From contig NZ_JAINRC010000016.1 of assembly GCF_020400655.1 (NCBI RefSeq), positions 124,001-188,000 on the forward strand: a DNA stretch of 64,000 nucleotides, in the 5' to 3' direction. The notes under the pieces are model-generated. The model was not told the origin of the DNA and did not search any database. It worked only from the letters and a program-made list of their open reading frames with translations. Positions 46,544 through 55,202 of the stretch are shown here, piece by piece. This stretch comes from Streptomyces spinosus. GTDB lineage: Bacteria > Actinomycetota > Actinomycetes > Streptomycetales > Streptomycetaceae. The position numbers and the translations under genes were made by a program. The first letter of the stretch is position 1. Each line of letters begins with the position of its first letter.

Positions 46544-46746
46544 CTGCGCCTCCTTGAGCTGGCTCGACGTGGGACGCAGCGTAGACCCCGGACCGGGGCC
46601 CTCCGGAAGAGGGCCGGGCCGGGGGCCCTCGCTGCCATGGTAGTTTCGTTGTACGGGCGCAGCCGTTGTATGCTGCTCCGGTTGCCCGATCCGATCGGGC
46701 CATTCCCCTGGCAGCGCCACTCAAGATTCGGGCCTTATAGGATCTC

Positions 46747-46766
46747 GATCCCGGCATGCCGGGATC
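46747..46766. promoter_or_regulatory. 20-bp perfect palindrome upstream of rpmB
   Basis: GATCCCGGCA followed by its exact complement TGCCGGGATC, 35 bases ahead of the rpmB GTG and about 200 bases from the FakA-like start. With no loop it is better suited to a dimeric protein than to a hairpin, but an RNA structure in the rpmB leader is possible. Confidence 0.6.
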
Positions 46767-46801
46767 AACCGTAAGTGCATCTGAAGTCTTTGGAGTGACC
46801 C

Positions 46802-46987
46802 GTGGCTGCCAACTGCGACGTCTGCGGCAAGGGGCCGGGCTTCGGCAACAACATCTCGCACTCGCACCGCCGTACGTCCCGCCGCTGGAACCCGAACATC
46901 CAGCGTGTGCGTACCGTGGTCGGCGGGACGCCGAAGCGCGTGAACGCCTGCACCTCGTGCATCAAGGCCGGCAAGGTCTCGCGCTGA
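46802..46987 (+). CDS. rpmB: 50S ribosomal protein L28 (zinc-binding form)
   Basis: 61 residues: VAANCDVCGKGPGFGNNISHSHRRTSRRW then CTSCIKAGKVSR. The two CxxC pairs mark the zinc-containing form; Streptomyces also keep a Cys-less paralogue induced on zinc starvation. GTG 46802 has TTGGAGTGA upstream. A terminator follows 80 bases on. Divergent from the FakA-like gene, the ancestral neighbour. Confidence 0.95.
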   Translation: MAANCDVCGKGPGFGNNISHSHRRTSRRWNPNIQRVRTVVGGTPKRVNACTSCIKAGKVSR

Positions 46988-47067
46988 CGCAACATCCCCC
47001 AGTCTCGACTCCGCTCGAGCGGGGGGACCCCCATCCGCGCGCGGCCACTGCCTGGTTCGCTGCACTG

Positions 47068-47099
47068 AGCCGGTCCACCTCCGGGTGGGCCGGCTTTTT
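47068..47099 (+). terminator. Terminator downstream of rpmB
   Basis: AGCCGGTCCACC, loop TCCG, GGTGGGCCGGCT followed by TTTTT: 12-bp stem with one G-T pair and a true T tract, a textbook intrinsic terminator. Confidence 0.92.
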
Positions 47100-47214
47100 G
47101 CCGTACCCGGCGGGCGGGCGCGCCTGCCACGATCCACGGAACGCGCTTCGGCACCCTGTGCCCGGCCGGGATGAGCACCGGTGACGGTGCCCCCTCTCGG
47201 CCCCGGTGTCCCCG

Positions 47215-47410
47215 CCCCCGCGCCCTGCTCAGGCCGCTGCTCGACGCCGGCCGCGCGGTGTCCGGGGAGCGCCTGCCGGAGGGCCTGTACGGCGCGGCGC
47301 CGCCCGCCGGGGCGCCGGGCACGCTCCCGTCCCGGGTCTCCCGCCTGCGCCGGCCTCTCGCGCCGCACGCCCGCGTCGACACAGGCCCGCGTCGCCGCAC
47401 GCCCCGCCGG
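47215..47410 (+). pseudogene. Remnant of a SARP/AfsR-type winged-helix domain
   Basis: One frame reads LLRPLLDAGRAVSGERLPEGLYGAAPPAGAPG then TLPSRVSRLRRPLA, closely following the OmpR-like domain of SARP regulators (LLDAGRxVSxExLxxxLWGxxPPxxAxxTLxxxVSRLRRxL). No start, no activation domain and no continuation is found. Recognition is by pattern only. Confidence 0.45.
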
Positions 47411-47439
47411 CGCGCCCTCGCCGTCGACCCCATGCTCAG

Positions 47440-47600
47440 ACGCCATCGCCCGAATTCACGTCGACCGTCTCGTCAGGGGCAGGGTGGCGCTGCCCGGGGA
47501 CGCCGGGTACGGGGCGACGAGGGGCGGCACGGGCACGGGCCTGGCAATCGTCGGCGCCCATGTCCTCGCCGGTGAGCAGGCCCTGGCGGGCGCGGCGGCC
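47440..47600 (+). pseudogene. Remnant of a histidine-kinase ATPase C-terminus
   Basis: VDRLVRGRVALPGDAGYGATRGGTGTGLAIVGAHV resembles the F and G2 boxes of sensor kinases (FDRFxRG...RGGTGLGLAIVxAHV). The rest of the kinase is missing. It lies just after the SARP-like piece but in another frame, so the two need not come from one gene. Confidence 0.4.
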
Positions 47601-47830
47601 ACCGGGGCGCGCCGGCCGCCTGCGCTAACCGAGTCCGGGACTTCGCCGGGGGCTGCCGGAAGGTCTCCGGCAACGCGGGGCCGTCCTTCGCCCCGCCCAC
47701 CGAGCGGCGCATCCACGACCGGGACCGGTTGTACCGGCTGCCCGGGTCCCGGCCGCCGGCCGGCTCCTTCAAGCGGCTGACGGAGAGGCGGCGACCGCCA
47801 TCGAACCGCCGGCCCGCCCCGCACGAGCCC

Positions 47831-48625
47831 TCAGCGGGCGTCCCGCCGCAGCGCCCACCCGTGGTCCACGGGCCCGATCCCCGCGCCGAGGGCGAACCCG
47901 GCGGCGATGGCCCCGGTGACGTACTCCTTGGCCGCCGCGACCGCCTCCGGCACGGACCGGCCCCTGGCCAGGCCGCAGGCGATGGCGGAGGCGAGGGTGC
48001 AGCCGGTGCCGTGCGTGTGCCGGTTGTCGTGGCGCGGTGCCCGCAGCAGGTGGACCTCGGAGCCGTCGGTGAGCAGGTCCACGGCGTCGCCCGCCAGGTG
48101 TCCGCCCTTGATCAGCACCCAGCGGGGCCCGAACTCCAGCACGGCCGCGGCGGCCCGTCGCAGATCGTCCTCCGACTCGACGCGCACGCCGGTCAGTTGG
48201 GCCACCTCGTCCAGGTTCGGGGTGGCCACGGTCGCCACCGGCAGCAGCCTCGTCCGTACGGCGTCCAGGGCGGAGGGGGCCAGCAGCGGGTCGCCGTGCT
48301 TGGAGACGCCGACCGGGTCGACCACGGCCGGCGCGTCCGTGCCGGAGATCAACTCGGCGACCGCCTCGACCAGTTCGGCGGAGGCCAGCATGCCGGTCTT
48401 CACGGCCTGGACGCCGATGTCGTCCACGACACTGCGGTACTGGGCCCGGACCGCCTCCACGGGCAGCTCCCAGGCGCCCTGCACCCCGACGGAGTTCTGC
48501 GCGGTCACCGCGGTGAGCACGCTCATGCCGTGCACGCCGAGCGCGAGCATCGTCTTCAGGTCGGCCTGGACACCGGCGCCGCCGCCGGAGTCCGAGCCGG
48601 CCACCGTGAGCACCCGGGGGATCAC
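47831..48625 (-). CDS. thiD: Hydroxymethylpyrimidine (phosphate) kinase ThiD
   Basis: Phosphorylates HMP and HMP-P for thiamine synthesis. 264-residue ribokinase-fold protein: VLTVAGSDSGGGAGVQADLKTMLALGV at the N-terminus, VDPVGVSKHGDPLL and the late ATP/anion-hole motif HTHGTGCTLASAIACGLA. GTG 48625 overlaps the thiL stop by four bases (GTGA), so thiL-thiD are coupled. No TPP riboswitch seen upstream of the pair. Confidence 0.95.
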   Translation of the reverse strand: MIPRVLTVAGSDSGGGAGVQADLKTMLALGVHGMSVLTAVTAQNSVGVQGAWELPVEAVRAQYRSVVDDIGVQAVKTGMLASAELVEAVAELISGTDAPAVVDPVGVSKHGDPLLAPSALDAVRTRLLPVATVATPNLDEVAQLTGVRVESEDDLRRAAAAVLEFGPRWVLIKGGHLAGDAVDLLTDGSEVHLLRAPRHDNRHTHGTGCTLASAIACGLARGRSVPEAVAAAKEYVTGAIAAGFALGAGIGPVDHGWALRRDAR

Positions 48626-49587
48626 GACTCGATGTCCCCGAAGTGGTCCCAGCCGCCCTTGCTGGTCCAGGGCGCCCCGTCGACGGTCACCTGGGGCAGC
48701 GCGGAGGGGTTGAGGACCTCGCCGATGACCTTCCAGCGGGCCGGGAGCTTGGCGTCCGGCGGGAAGGTCGCCACGATCGCGTGGTCCTCTCCCCCGGTCA
48801 GCACCCACTGGAGCGGGTCGACGCCGACGGCCTGCCCGATGTCGTTCATCTGCGTCGGGATGTCGATCGCGCCGGAGCGGATGTCGATGCGGACCTTGCT
48901 GGCCTCGGCGATGTGCCCGAGGTCGGCGATCAGGCCGTCGCTGACGTCGCACATCGCGGTGGCGCCGAGCGCGGCGGCGGCCGGGCCCGCGTGGTACGGC
49001 GGCTCGGGGCGCCGGTGGGCCTCGACGAAGGCGCGGGGCGAGCGGAAACCGCGGGCGAGCACCGCGTACCCGGCCGCGGACCAGCCCAGCCAGCCGGTGA
49101 CGGCCACGAGGTCGCCGGGCTGGGCGCCCGCGCGCGTGACGGGTTCGTGGTTGCGCAGATCACCGAGGGCGGTGATCGACACCATAATCGTGTCGCCGCG
49201 CACGACGTCCCCGCCGACCACGGAGGCGCCGGCGACCTGGCACTCGTCGCGCAGGCCGTCCATCAGCTCGGTCGGCCAGGTGACCGGCAGTTCCGCGGGG
49301 ACGACCAGACCGAGCAGGAGCGCGGTCGGCACGGCCCCCATGGCGGCGATGTCCGCGAGGTTCTGCGCGGCGGCCTTGCGGCCGACGTCGTAGGCCGTGG
49401 ACCAGTCGCGGCGGAAGTGCCGGCCCTCCAGCAGGATGTCGGTGCTCGCCACCACCCGCCGGTCGGGCGCGGCGACCACCGCGGCGTCGTCGCCGGGGCC
49501 GACCCGGACCGCCGGGGTGGTGGTGAGACGGGAGGTCAGCTCCCGGATGAGCCCGAACTCACCTAGCTCACCCACTGTGCCCTTCAT
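48622..49587 (-). CDS. thiL: Thiamine-monophosphate kinase ThiL
   Basis: Last step of thiamine diphosphate synthesis (ThMP + ATP). 321 residues of the PurM-like fold: VGPGDDAAVVAAPDRRVVASTDILLEGRHF binds Mg-ATP, GGDVVRGD and MCDVSDGLIADLGHIAEAS are conserved, and VLTGGEDHAIVATFP lies near the C-terminus. ATG 49587. Divergent from the Lrp-like gene. Confidence 0.95.
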   Translation of the reverse strand: MKGTVGELGEFGLIRELTSRLTTTPAVRVGPGDDAAVVAAPDRRVVASTDILLEGRHFRRDWSTAYDVGRKAAAQNLADIAAMGAVPTALLLGLVVPAELPVTWPTELMDGLRDECQVAGASVVGGDVVRGDTIMVSITALGDLRNHEPVTRAGAQPGDLVAVTGWLGWSAAGYAVLARGFRSPRAFVEAHRRPEPPYHAGPAAAALGATAMCDVSDGLIADLGHIAEASKVRIDIRSGAIDIPTQMNDIGQAVGVDPLQWVLTGGEDHAIVATFPPDAKLPARWKVIGEVLNPSALPQVTVDGAPWTSKGGWDHFGDIES

Positions 49588-49791
49588 TGCCTCAAGCCCC
49601 TTCTGTGCCTTGCCACGCCCGGTCGCGCGTCACCAGTGTCCCCGATACGGTCGAGGTGACCGTCAACTTGCGTCGTGCCTGCACCCTGGCGCGCAAGCCC
49701 GGTTCCCGCAGGTCTCCCCTCGGGGAGCGGCGACGCGATACCGTGGCGTTCCTTTTCCCCACATGATCCTCGTGGCCGCCCTGGAGGTTCC

Positions 49792-50025
49792 GTGGTACAG
49801 GCGTACATCCTGATCCAGACGGAGGTCGGCAAGGCGTCGACCGTCGCCGAGACGATCAGCAAGATTCCCGGAGTGCTCCAGGCCGAGGACGTGACCGGGC
49901 CGTACGACGTCATCGTGCGGGCCCAGGCCGAGACGGTCGACGAGCTCGGCCGCATGGTGGTCGCGAAGGTCCAGCAAGTGGACGGCATCACGCGCACCCT
50001 GACCTGTCCGGTGGTGCATCTGTAG
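49792..50025 (+). CDS. Stand-alone Lrp/AsnC ligand-binding (RAM) domain protein
   Basis: 77 residues consisting of only the RAM domain: VQAYILIQTEVGKASTVAETISKIPGVLQAEDVTGPYDVIV...TCPVVHL. No DNA-binding domain. GTG 49792 with GGAGG 5 bases ahead. Such proteins form decamers and bind amino acids; they may modulate full-length Lrp proteins. Single gene between thiL (divergent) and the DUF3515 lipoprotein (20 bases downstream), likely cotranscribed with it. Confidence 0.85.
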   Translation: MVQAYILIQTEVGKASTVAETISKIPGVLQAEDVTGPYDVIVRAQAETVDELGRMVVAKVQQVDGITRTLTCPVVHL

Positions 50026-50045
50026 CCCCCGTCTACGCTTGGCCG

Positions 50046-50564
50046 GTGAACTTCTTCCGTCACCGGCCCCTCGCCCTGCTCGCGCCGGCCCTGCTCGTCG
50101 CGGTCGCGGGCTGTTCCACGGCAGACGACAGCACCGTGGCGGTTCCCACCCCTGACGCGCGGACCGCCCCGCTCTGCCGGGACCTGGACAAGGTCCTGCC
50201 ACGGAAGGTGGACGGTCAGCCGCGCGCCGACCCCGAGCCCCGGTCCGCCTACACGGCGGGCTGGGGAAGCCCGGCGATCATACTGCGCTGCGGCATCGTC
50301 CGGCCGCCGAAGATGGTCGATGCCAAGGTGGCACTGGGCGAGGACCCGAACGCGATCGCCGGCGGGGTGAACGGCGTCGAGTGGCTGATGGAGAAGCAGG
50401 GCGACGGCACCTGGCGGTTCACCACGTCCAATCGCCGGGCGTACGTGCAGGTGACCCTGCCGAAGAGGCTGTCCGGGCCGGACGACAGCGCCCAGGTGAT
50501 GACCGACCTGGCGCCGGCCGTGAAGAAGGCGATCCCGAAGGGGATCGCCTCCATGCGCGGATGA
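50046..50564 (+). CDS. DUF3515 family lipoprotein
   Basis: 172-residue secreted lipoprotein. Signal peptide FFRHRPLALLAPALLVAVAG ends in a lipobox-like VAGC with Cys at about residue 22. The mature part has TAPLCRDLDKVLPRKVDGQPR, GSPAIILRCGI and VEWLMEKQGDGTWRFTTSNR, typical of DUF3515. Function unknown. The GTG at 50046 lies 20 bases after the Lrp-like stop. Convergent with ddl, 12 bases from its stop. Confidence 0.85.
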   Translation: MNFFRHRPLALLAPALLVAVAGCSTADDSTVAVPTPDARTAPLCRDLDKVLPRKVDGQPRADPEPRSAYTAGWGSPAIILRCGIVRPPKMVDAKVALGEDPNAIAGGVNGVEWLMEKQGDGTWRFTTSNRRAYVQVTLPKRLSGPDDSAQVMTDLAPAVKKAIPKGIASMRG

Positions 50565-50576
50565 GGGCCGAGGGGG

Positions 50577-51734
50577 TCAGCGCAGCCCCGTCGAGCGGCG
50601 CAGCGCCGCCTGCACCAGGCGGTCCACCAGCTCGGGGTAGCTGATCCCGCTCGCCTGCCACATCTGCGGGTACATCGAGATCGGCGTGAAGCCGGGCATG
50701 GTGTTGATCTCGTTGATCACGAACGCGCCGTCCTCGGTGAGGAAGAAGTCCGCGCGGACCAGGCCCTCGCAGGAGGCCGCCTCGAACGCCTCGACGGCGA
50801 GCCCGCGCACCTCGGCGGTCTGCTCCTCGGTGAGCGGGGCCGGGACGATGCCGGGGGTGGAGTCGATGTACTTGGCCTCGAAGTCGTAGTACGCGTGCGC
50901 GTCCGGCGGCGGGATCTCGGCCGGGACGGAGGCGCGCGGGCCGTCCTCGAACTCCAGGACGCCGCACTCGATCTCACGGCCGCGTACGGCCGCCTCGACC
51001 AGGATCTTCGGGTCGTGGGACTGCGCCTCGGCGATCGCCTCGTCCAGGCCGGACAGGTCGTCGACCTTCGTGATGCCGATGGACGAGCCCGCGCGCGCGG
51101 GCTTCACGAACAGCGGCCAGCCGTGCTCGCCGGCGAAGTCGACGATCCGCTTGCGGGCGGCGGACTCGTCCTGGGCCCACTCGCGGGGCCGGATCACCAG
51201 GTACGGGCCGACCTTGAGCCCGTAGGAGGTGAAGATCCGCTTCATGTACTCCTTGTCCTGGCCGACGGCCGAGGCGAGCACGCCGGAGCCGACGTACGGC
51301 ACTCCGGACAGCTCCAGCAGGCCCTGGAGCGTGCCGTCCTCGCCGTAGGGGCCGTGGAGCACCGGGAAGACCACGTCGACCTCGCCGAGCGCCTTGGGCA
51401 CGGAGCCGGGCTCGCTGTAGACGACCTCGCGGTTCGCCGGGTCGACGGGGAGCACCACGCCGCCCTCGTGCGATTCCGCCAGCTCGGCCACGCTGGGGGT
51501 GCGGCGGTCGGTGATGGCCATCCGCTCCGGCTCGTCGGCCGTCAGCGCCCAGCGGCCGTCCGTGGTGATGCCGATCGGCAGGACGTCGTACTTCGTCCGG
51601 TCGATGGCCTTGAGGACGGCGCCGGCGGTGACCACGGAGATCCCGTGTTCGGAACTGCGCCCGCCGAACACGACGGCCACGCGCGGCTTGCGCGACGGCT
51701 GCTCAGGGCTCTGGGGAAGGTTCTCGGTGCTCAT
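50577..51734 (-). CDS. ddl: D-alanine--D-alanine ligase
   Basis: ATP-grasp enzyme that makes the D-Ala-D-Ala dipeptide of peptidoglycan precursors. 385 residues: VAVVFGGRSSEHGISVVTAGAVL, FPVLHGPYGEDGTLQGLLEL, then FVKPARAGSSIGI and the metal site FVINEINTMPGFTPISMYP. ATG 51734 (MSTENLPQSPEQ); no clear Shine-Dalgarno, but the only start before conserved sequence. It is followed by the convergent DUF3515 gene and preceded by a repeat-rich spacer. No VanA-type hallmark. Confidence 0.94.
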   Translation of the reverse strand: MSTENLPQSPEQPSRKPRVAVVFGGRSSEHGISVVTAGAVLKAIDRTKYDVLPIGITTDGRWALTADEPERMAITDRRTPSVAELAESHEGGVVLPVDPANREVVYSEPGSVPKALGEVDVVFPVLHGPYGEDGTLQGLLELSGVPYVGSGVLASAVGQDKEYMKRIFTSYGLKVGPYLVIRPREWAQDESAARKRIVDFAGEHGWPLFVKPARAGSSIGITKVDDLSGLDEAIAEAQSHDPKILVEAAVRGREIECGVLEFEDGPRASVPAEIPPPDAHAYYDFEAKYIDSTPGIVPAPLTEEQTAEVRGLAVEAFEAASCEGLVRADFFLTEDGAFVINEINTMPGFTPISMYPQMWQASGISYPELVDRLVQAALRRSTGLR

Positions 51735-51769
51735 ATCGCGTTGAGAGTACCTGTAGGTAGCGGCCAAGT

Positions 51770-52500
51770 CAGCGCGCGCTCCCGGGCCGTCGCTCAGCGT
51801 CGCACGGACGGTCGCTCAGCGTCGTGCCCGACGCCTCCGAACGGACCGACGCCTCCCCTGACCGGCCGCCGGGACCTCCCCGGGGCCCACCGCTCCCGGG
51901 CTCGGCTCCCTTCCGGACGAAGTCTTCCGGCCCCGGCCCGGCCCGGCACTCCCGGCGCCGACGCGACCGGAGCAAGGTCTTGCGGACCCCGGCACCTCCC
52001 CGCGCCGACGCGTCCCAAGCCCCCTTGTCCACCGGGTTCGATGCCTCCCCTGCCCCGACGTCTGCGGGCCCGGCGTCCCCCGGGCCCGGCACATCCCAGC
52101 CTCGGCATCTCCCGGCGTCGGCGCGTCCGCGGGGCGCATCGTCTCCCGGGCTCACCGCCTCCCCGGACGACGCCTCACGGCCTCGACGCGTCCAGGAGTG
52201 ACCACCGTCCCGGGCAACGCCTTCGGGCCTCGGCGCCCTCCGGGCCCGGAATCCCACGGCGCCGACACGTTCTCGGGCCAACGCCTCCCGGACTCACCGC
52301 TTCCCCGGGCGACGTCTTCCGGCGTCCACGCCTGCGGGCCCGGAATCCCACGGCCTCGACGCACCCCGGCACCCGCACCTCTCCAGGCCCCAACGCCTCC
52401 CGGACTCACCGCTTCCCCGGGCGACGTCTTCCGGCCCGGCATCTCCCGGCGCCGGCGCAGGCCCGGGCCCGGCGGCTGTCAGCCCCCGTGTCGGCGCGGG
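51770..52500. repeat. Repeat-rich spacer between ddl and gpsA
   Basis: About 730 bases built from shuffled GC-rich modules. A 44-base unit is exactly repeated at 52279-52322 and 52391-52434 (begins CAACGCCTCCCGGACTCACC). A 20-base unit (CGGGCCCGGAATCCCACGGC) occurs at 52241-52260 and 52335-52354. Degenerate relatives of both (CTCCCGGGCTCACCGCCTCC, GACGCCTCACGGCCTCGACG) continue to the left to about 51780. All six frames are partly open because of composition only; no start with Shine-Dalgarno. Origin and role unknown. Confidence 0.85.
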
Positions 52501-52501
52501 C

Positions 52502-53512
52502 TCAGTGTCGCTCGGGCTTGGCGCTGCGGGCCATCAGCTCCTTGAGCGCGACGACCGGCGACTTGCCCTCGTGCACGATGCTGACGACCGTCTCGGTGAT
52601 GGGCATGTCGACACCGTGCCGGCGGGCCAGATCCAGCACGGACTCGCAGGACTTGACGCCCTCGGCGGTCTGCTTGGTGACCGCGATGGTCTCCTCCAGC
52701 GTCATGCCCTTGCCGAGGTTGGTGCCGAAGGTGTGGTTGCGGGACAGCGGCGAGGAGCAGGTGGCCACCAGGTCGCCCAGGCCCGCGAGGCCCGAGAAGG
52801 TCAGCGGGTCGGCGCCCATCGCGAGCCCTAGCCGGGTGGTCTCGGCTAGGCCACGCGTGATGAGCGAGCCCTTGGCGTTGTCGCCGAGCCCCATGCCGTC
52901 GGCGATGCCCACCGCGAGCCCGATGACGTTCTTGACCGCGCCGGCGAGTTCGCAGCCGACCACGTCGGTGTTGGTGTAGGGCCGGAAGTACGGCGTGTGG
53001 CAGGCCGCCTGGAGCCGCTGGGCGACCCGCTCGTCGGTGCAGGCCACGACGGCCAGGGCCGGCATGCGGGCGGCGATCTCGCGGGCCAGGTTGGGTCCGG
53101 TGACGACCGCGATCCGGTCCGCGCCGACCTTCGCGACGTCCTCGACGACCTCGGTCATCCGCATGGTGGAACCGAGTTCGACGCCCTTCATCAGGGAGAC
53201 GAGGACGGTGTCCGGAGCGAGCAGCGGGGCCCACTCGGCGAGATTGGCGCGCAGGGTCTGGGAGGGGATGGACAGGACCGTGAAGTCGGCGCCCGTGGCG
53301 GCCTCGGCCGGGTCGGTGGTGGCCCGGACGTTCTCGGGGAGTTCGACGCCCGGCAGGTAGTCGGGGTTGATCCGGGTGGTGTTGATCGCCTCCGCGACCT
53401 CCGGCCGGCGGGCCCACAGGGTGACCTCGCAGCCGGCGTCGGCGAGCACCATGCCGAAGGCGGTGCCCCACGAGCCGGCGCTGAAGACCGCCACCCTTGC
53501 CGGTGCGCTCAC
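52502..53512 (-). CDS. gpsA: Glycerol-3-phosphate dehydrogenase [NAD(P)+]
   Basis: Makes sn-glycerol 3-phosphate from DHAP for phospholipids. 336 residues: dinucleotide loop VAVFSAGSWGTAFGMVLADAG, where the first Gly of the usual GxGxWG is Ser, as I recall for other Streptomyces; VLVSLMKGVELGSTMRM; catalytic Lys region CELAGAVKNVIGLAVGIADGM; and TFSGLAGLGDLVATCSS. GTG 53512 overlaps the plsC stop (GTGA). Together with plsC it supplies phosphatidic acid. Confidence 0.94.
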   Translation of the reverse strand: MSAPARVAVFSAGSWGTAFGMVLADAGCEVTLWARRPEVAEAINTTRINPDYLPGVELPENVRATTDPAEAATGADFTVLSIPSQTLRANLAEWAPLLAPDTVLVSLMKGVELGSTMRMTEVVEDVAKVGADRIAVVTGPNLAREIAARMPALAVVACTDERVAQRLQAACHTPYFRPYTNTDVVGCELAGAVKNVIGLAVGIADGMGLGDNAKGSLITRGLAETTRLGLAMGADPLTFSGLAGLGDLVATCSSPLSRNHTFGTNLGKGMTLEETIAVTKQTAEGVKSCESVLDLARRHGVDMPITETVVSIVHEGKSPVVALKELMARSAKPERH

Positions 53513-54279
53513 TTGCTCTGCCCTTCCACTTGCCGGCCCTCCGTCTGCGCCTGCGTGCGGCGGCGCTGCTCGATCCGCTCGCGGCGCGGGTCGTAGGGCG
53601 TCTCGGGCGCCTTCTCGCCCCGGATGACCTCCAGCTGGCGGGTGATGGCCGCCATGATGACCTCGGTGGCCTCCTTCAGCACCTCGGGGGTCATCTCCCG
53701 GTCGTAGAAACGGGAGAGGTCCACGGGAGGCCCCGCGAGCACGTGGTGCGTCTTGCGCGGGAAGAGGTTCGGCTTCTTGGCGTACGGCGGCAGCAGTTCG
53801 TTGGCGCCCCACTGCGCGACCGGGATGACCGGGCACTTGGTCTGCAGGGCGACCCGGGCGGCGCCGGTCTTGCCGGTCATGGGCCAGCCGTTCGGGTCGC
53901 GGGTGAGGGTGCCCTCGGGGTAGAACGCGACGCACTCGCCGCGCTCGACGGCGTCGATCGCGGCCCGGAAGGCGCTGAGGGCGTCCGTGGACTCGCGGTA
54001 GACGGGGATCTGCCCGGTGCCGCGCATGGCGGCGCCCACGAATCCCTTCTTGAAAAGCCCGCTCTTCGCCAGGAATCGCGGGACCCGGCCGGTGTTGTAC
54101 TGATAGTGCGCGTACGCGAAGGGGTCCACGTGGGAATTGTGGTTCACCGCGGTGATAAATCCGCCCTCGGCCGGAATGTGCTCCATTCCACGCCAGTCCC
54201 GCTTGATCAGAACCACCAGCGGCGGTTTGCAGATCACCGCGGCGAAGCGGTACCAGAAGCCGATTCTGCGGCGGGACAC
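53509..54279 (-). CDS. plsC: 1-acyl-sn-glycerol-3-phosphate acyltransferase
   Basis: 256-residue membrane-associated acyltransferase. Motif I NHNSHVD (H-x4-D), motif III FYPEGTLTRDP, motif IV CPVIPVAQWGANELLPP. An N-terminal hydrophobic segment (FWYRFAAVICKPPLVVLI) is the anchor. GTG 54279 with GAGGAAGG upstream; the frame continues further but shows no conserved sequence. Directly coupled to gpsA, so substrate supply and use sit in one operon. Divergent from cofC. Confidence 0.92.
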   Translation of the reverse strand: MSRRRIGFWYRFAAVICKPPLVVLIKRDWRGMEHIPAEGGFITAVNHNSHVDPFAYAHYQYNTGRVPRFLAKSGLFKKGFVGAAMRGTGQIPVYRESTDALSAFRAAIDAVERGECVAFYPEGTLTRDPNGWPMTGKTGAARVALQTKCPVIPVAQWGANELLPPYAKKPNLFPRKTHHVLAGPPVDLSRFYDREMTPEVLKEATEVIMAAITRQLEVIRGEKAPETPYDPRRERIEQRRRTQAQTEGRQVEGQSK

Positions 54280-54432
54280 AAGGACACCTTCCTCTAGGGC
54301 TGCAACCCCGGCGGGGGCCGCACAAGTGTGGCCCCGGGCCGCCGGTCTGTCGAGAACACCGTACGCCCCGCCTCCCGCGGCGCCGGATGGCGCGGGGGAC
54401 AATGAGCGCGACGAGAGAGGGACGGTACGCCG

Positions 54433-55071
54433 GTGCAGTGGACCTTGGTCATCCCCCTGAAGCCCCTGGCGCGGGCCAAGAGCAGGCTCGCGGACACCGC
54501 CGACGACGGGGTGCGGCCGGGCCTGGCACTGGCGTTCGCGCAGGACACGGTGGCCGCGGCGGTGGCATGTCCGGCGGTGTCGGATGTGGCGGTCGTCACG
54601 GACGACGAGCTGGCCGGCCGGGAGCTGGCCGCGCTGGGCGCGCGGATCGTGCCGGACACCCCCGGCAGCGGCCTGAACGCGGCGCTGGCGCACGGCGCGG
54701 CCGTCGTGCGCGCGGTCCGTCCCGGCGCCGCGGTGGCGGCCCTCAACGCCGATCTGCCGGCCCTGCGTCCGGCGGAACTGTCCCGGGTTCTGGCGACGGC
54801 CTCGCAATTCCCCCGCGCTTTTCTCGCGGACGCGGCGGCACTGGGCACGACTTTGCTGGCCGCGGCCGGTGATCGTGAATTGCGGCCGGCGTTCGGCATC
54901 GATTCCCGTGCCCGTCACCGGGCCTCCGGCGCGGTGGAACTCGCACTCACGGGGGTGGATTCGGTCCGCCAGGACGTCGACACGGCCGCGGACCTGCGAG
55001 CGGCACTCGCACTGGGCGTGGGCCCGCACACGGCGGCGGCGTCGGCGGGACTCCTCATCCCGGGCCCCTGA
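54433..55071 (+). CDS. cofC: 2-phospho-L-lactate/phosphoenolpyruvate guanylyltransferase (CofC/FbiD)
   Basis: Nucleotidyltransferase of coenzyme F420 synthesis that makes the guanylylated three-carbon precursor (in actinobacteria from PEP). 212 residues: WTLVIPLKPLARAKSRLAD is the nucleotide-binding loop; AAVAALNADLPALRPAELSRVL contains the conserved NADLPALRP motif; GIDSRARHRASGAVEL lies near the C-terminus. GTG 54433. The rest of the F420 pathway (fbiA/B/C) is not in the window. Confidence 0.92.
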   Translation: MQWTLVIPLKPLARAKSRLADTADDGVRPGLALAFAQDTVAAAVACPAVSDVAVVTDDELAGRELAALGARIVPDTPGSGLNAALAHGAAVVRAVRPGAAVAALNADLPALRPAELSRVLATASQFPRAFLADAAALGTTLLAAAGDRELRPAFGIDSRARHRASGAVELALTGVDSVRQDVDTAADLRAALALGVGPHTAAASAGLLIPGP

Positions 55072-55202
55072 AGCGGCCCGAAGCGGCGCGAGGCCGTATC
55101 GATGCGGCTCCGCCGCACGGGCGCGACCAGCCACGGCGTCCCGCGCTCGACGGGCGTCCGGCGCCCCGGAGGCAGGCCGCCGCAGGCACTACGCTGACCG
55201 TC

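Larger units (their letters stand above)
46988..47830. other. 843-base stretch without an intact gene
   Basis: After the rpmB terminator comes high-GC DNA with no open frame that looks native over its length, but with recognisable pieces of two regulators at 47215-47410 and 47440-47600. The last ~230 bases before the thiD stop hold nothing recognised. Confidence 0.6.

Noticed and set aside
48622..49791. TPP riboswitch ahead of thiL-thiD
   Set aside because: The conserved CTGAGA and ACCTGA-type elements were not seen in the 204-base upstream region.
50895..52979. 694-residue plus-strand frame through the ddl-gpsA spacer
   Set aside because: Antisense to ddl and gpsA ends, and repeat-derived Arg/Pro in the middle; no start with Shine-Dalgarno.
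52502..53512. Ser in place of the first Gly in the GpsA dinucleotide loop as a sign of inactivation
   Set aside because: I recall the same FSAGSWG sequence in other Streptomyces GpsA proteins, so it is a lineage feature; all other motifs are intact.
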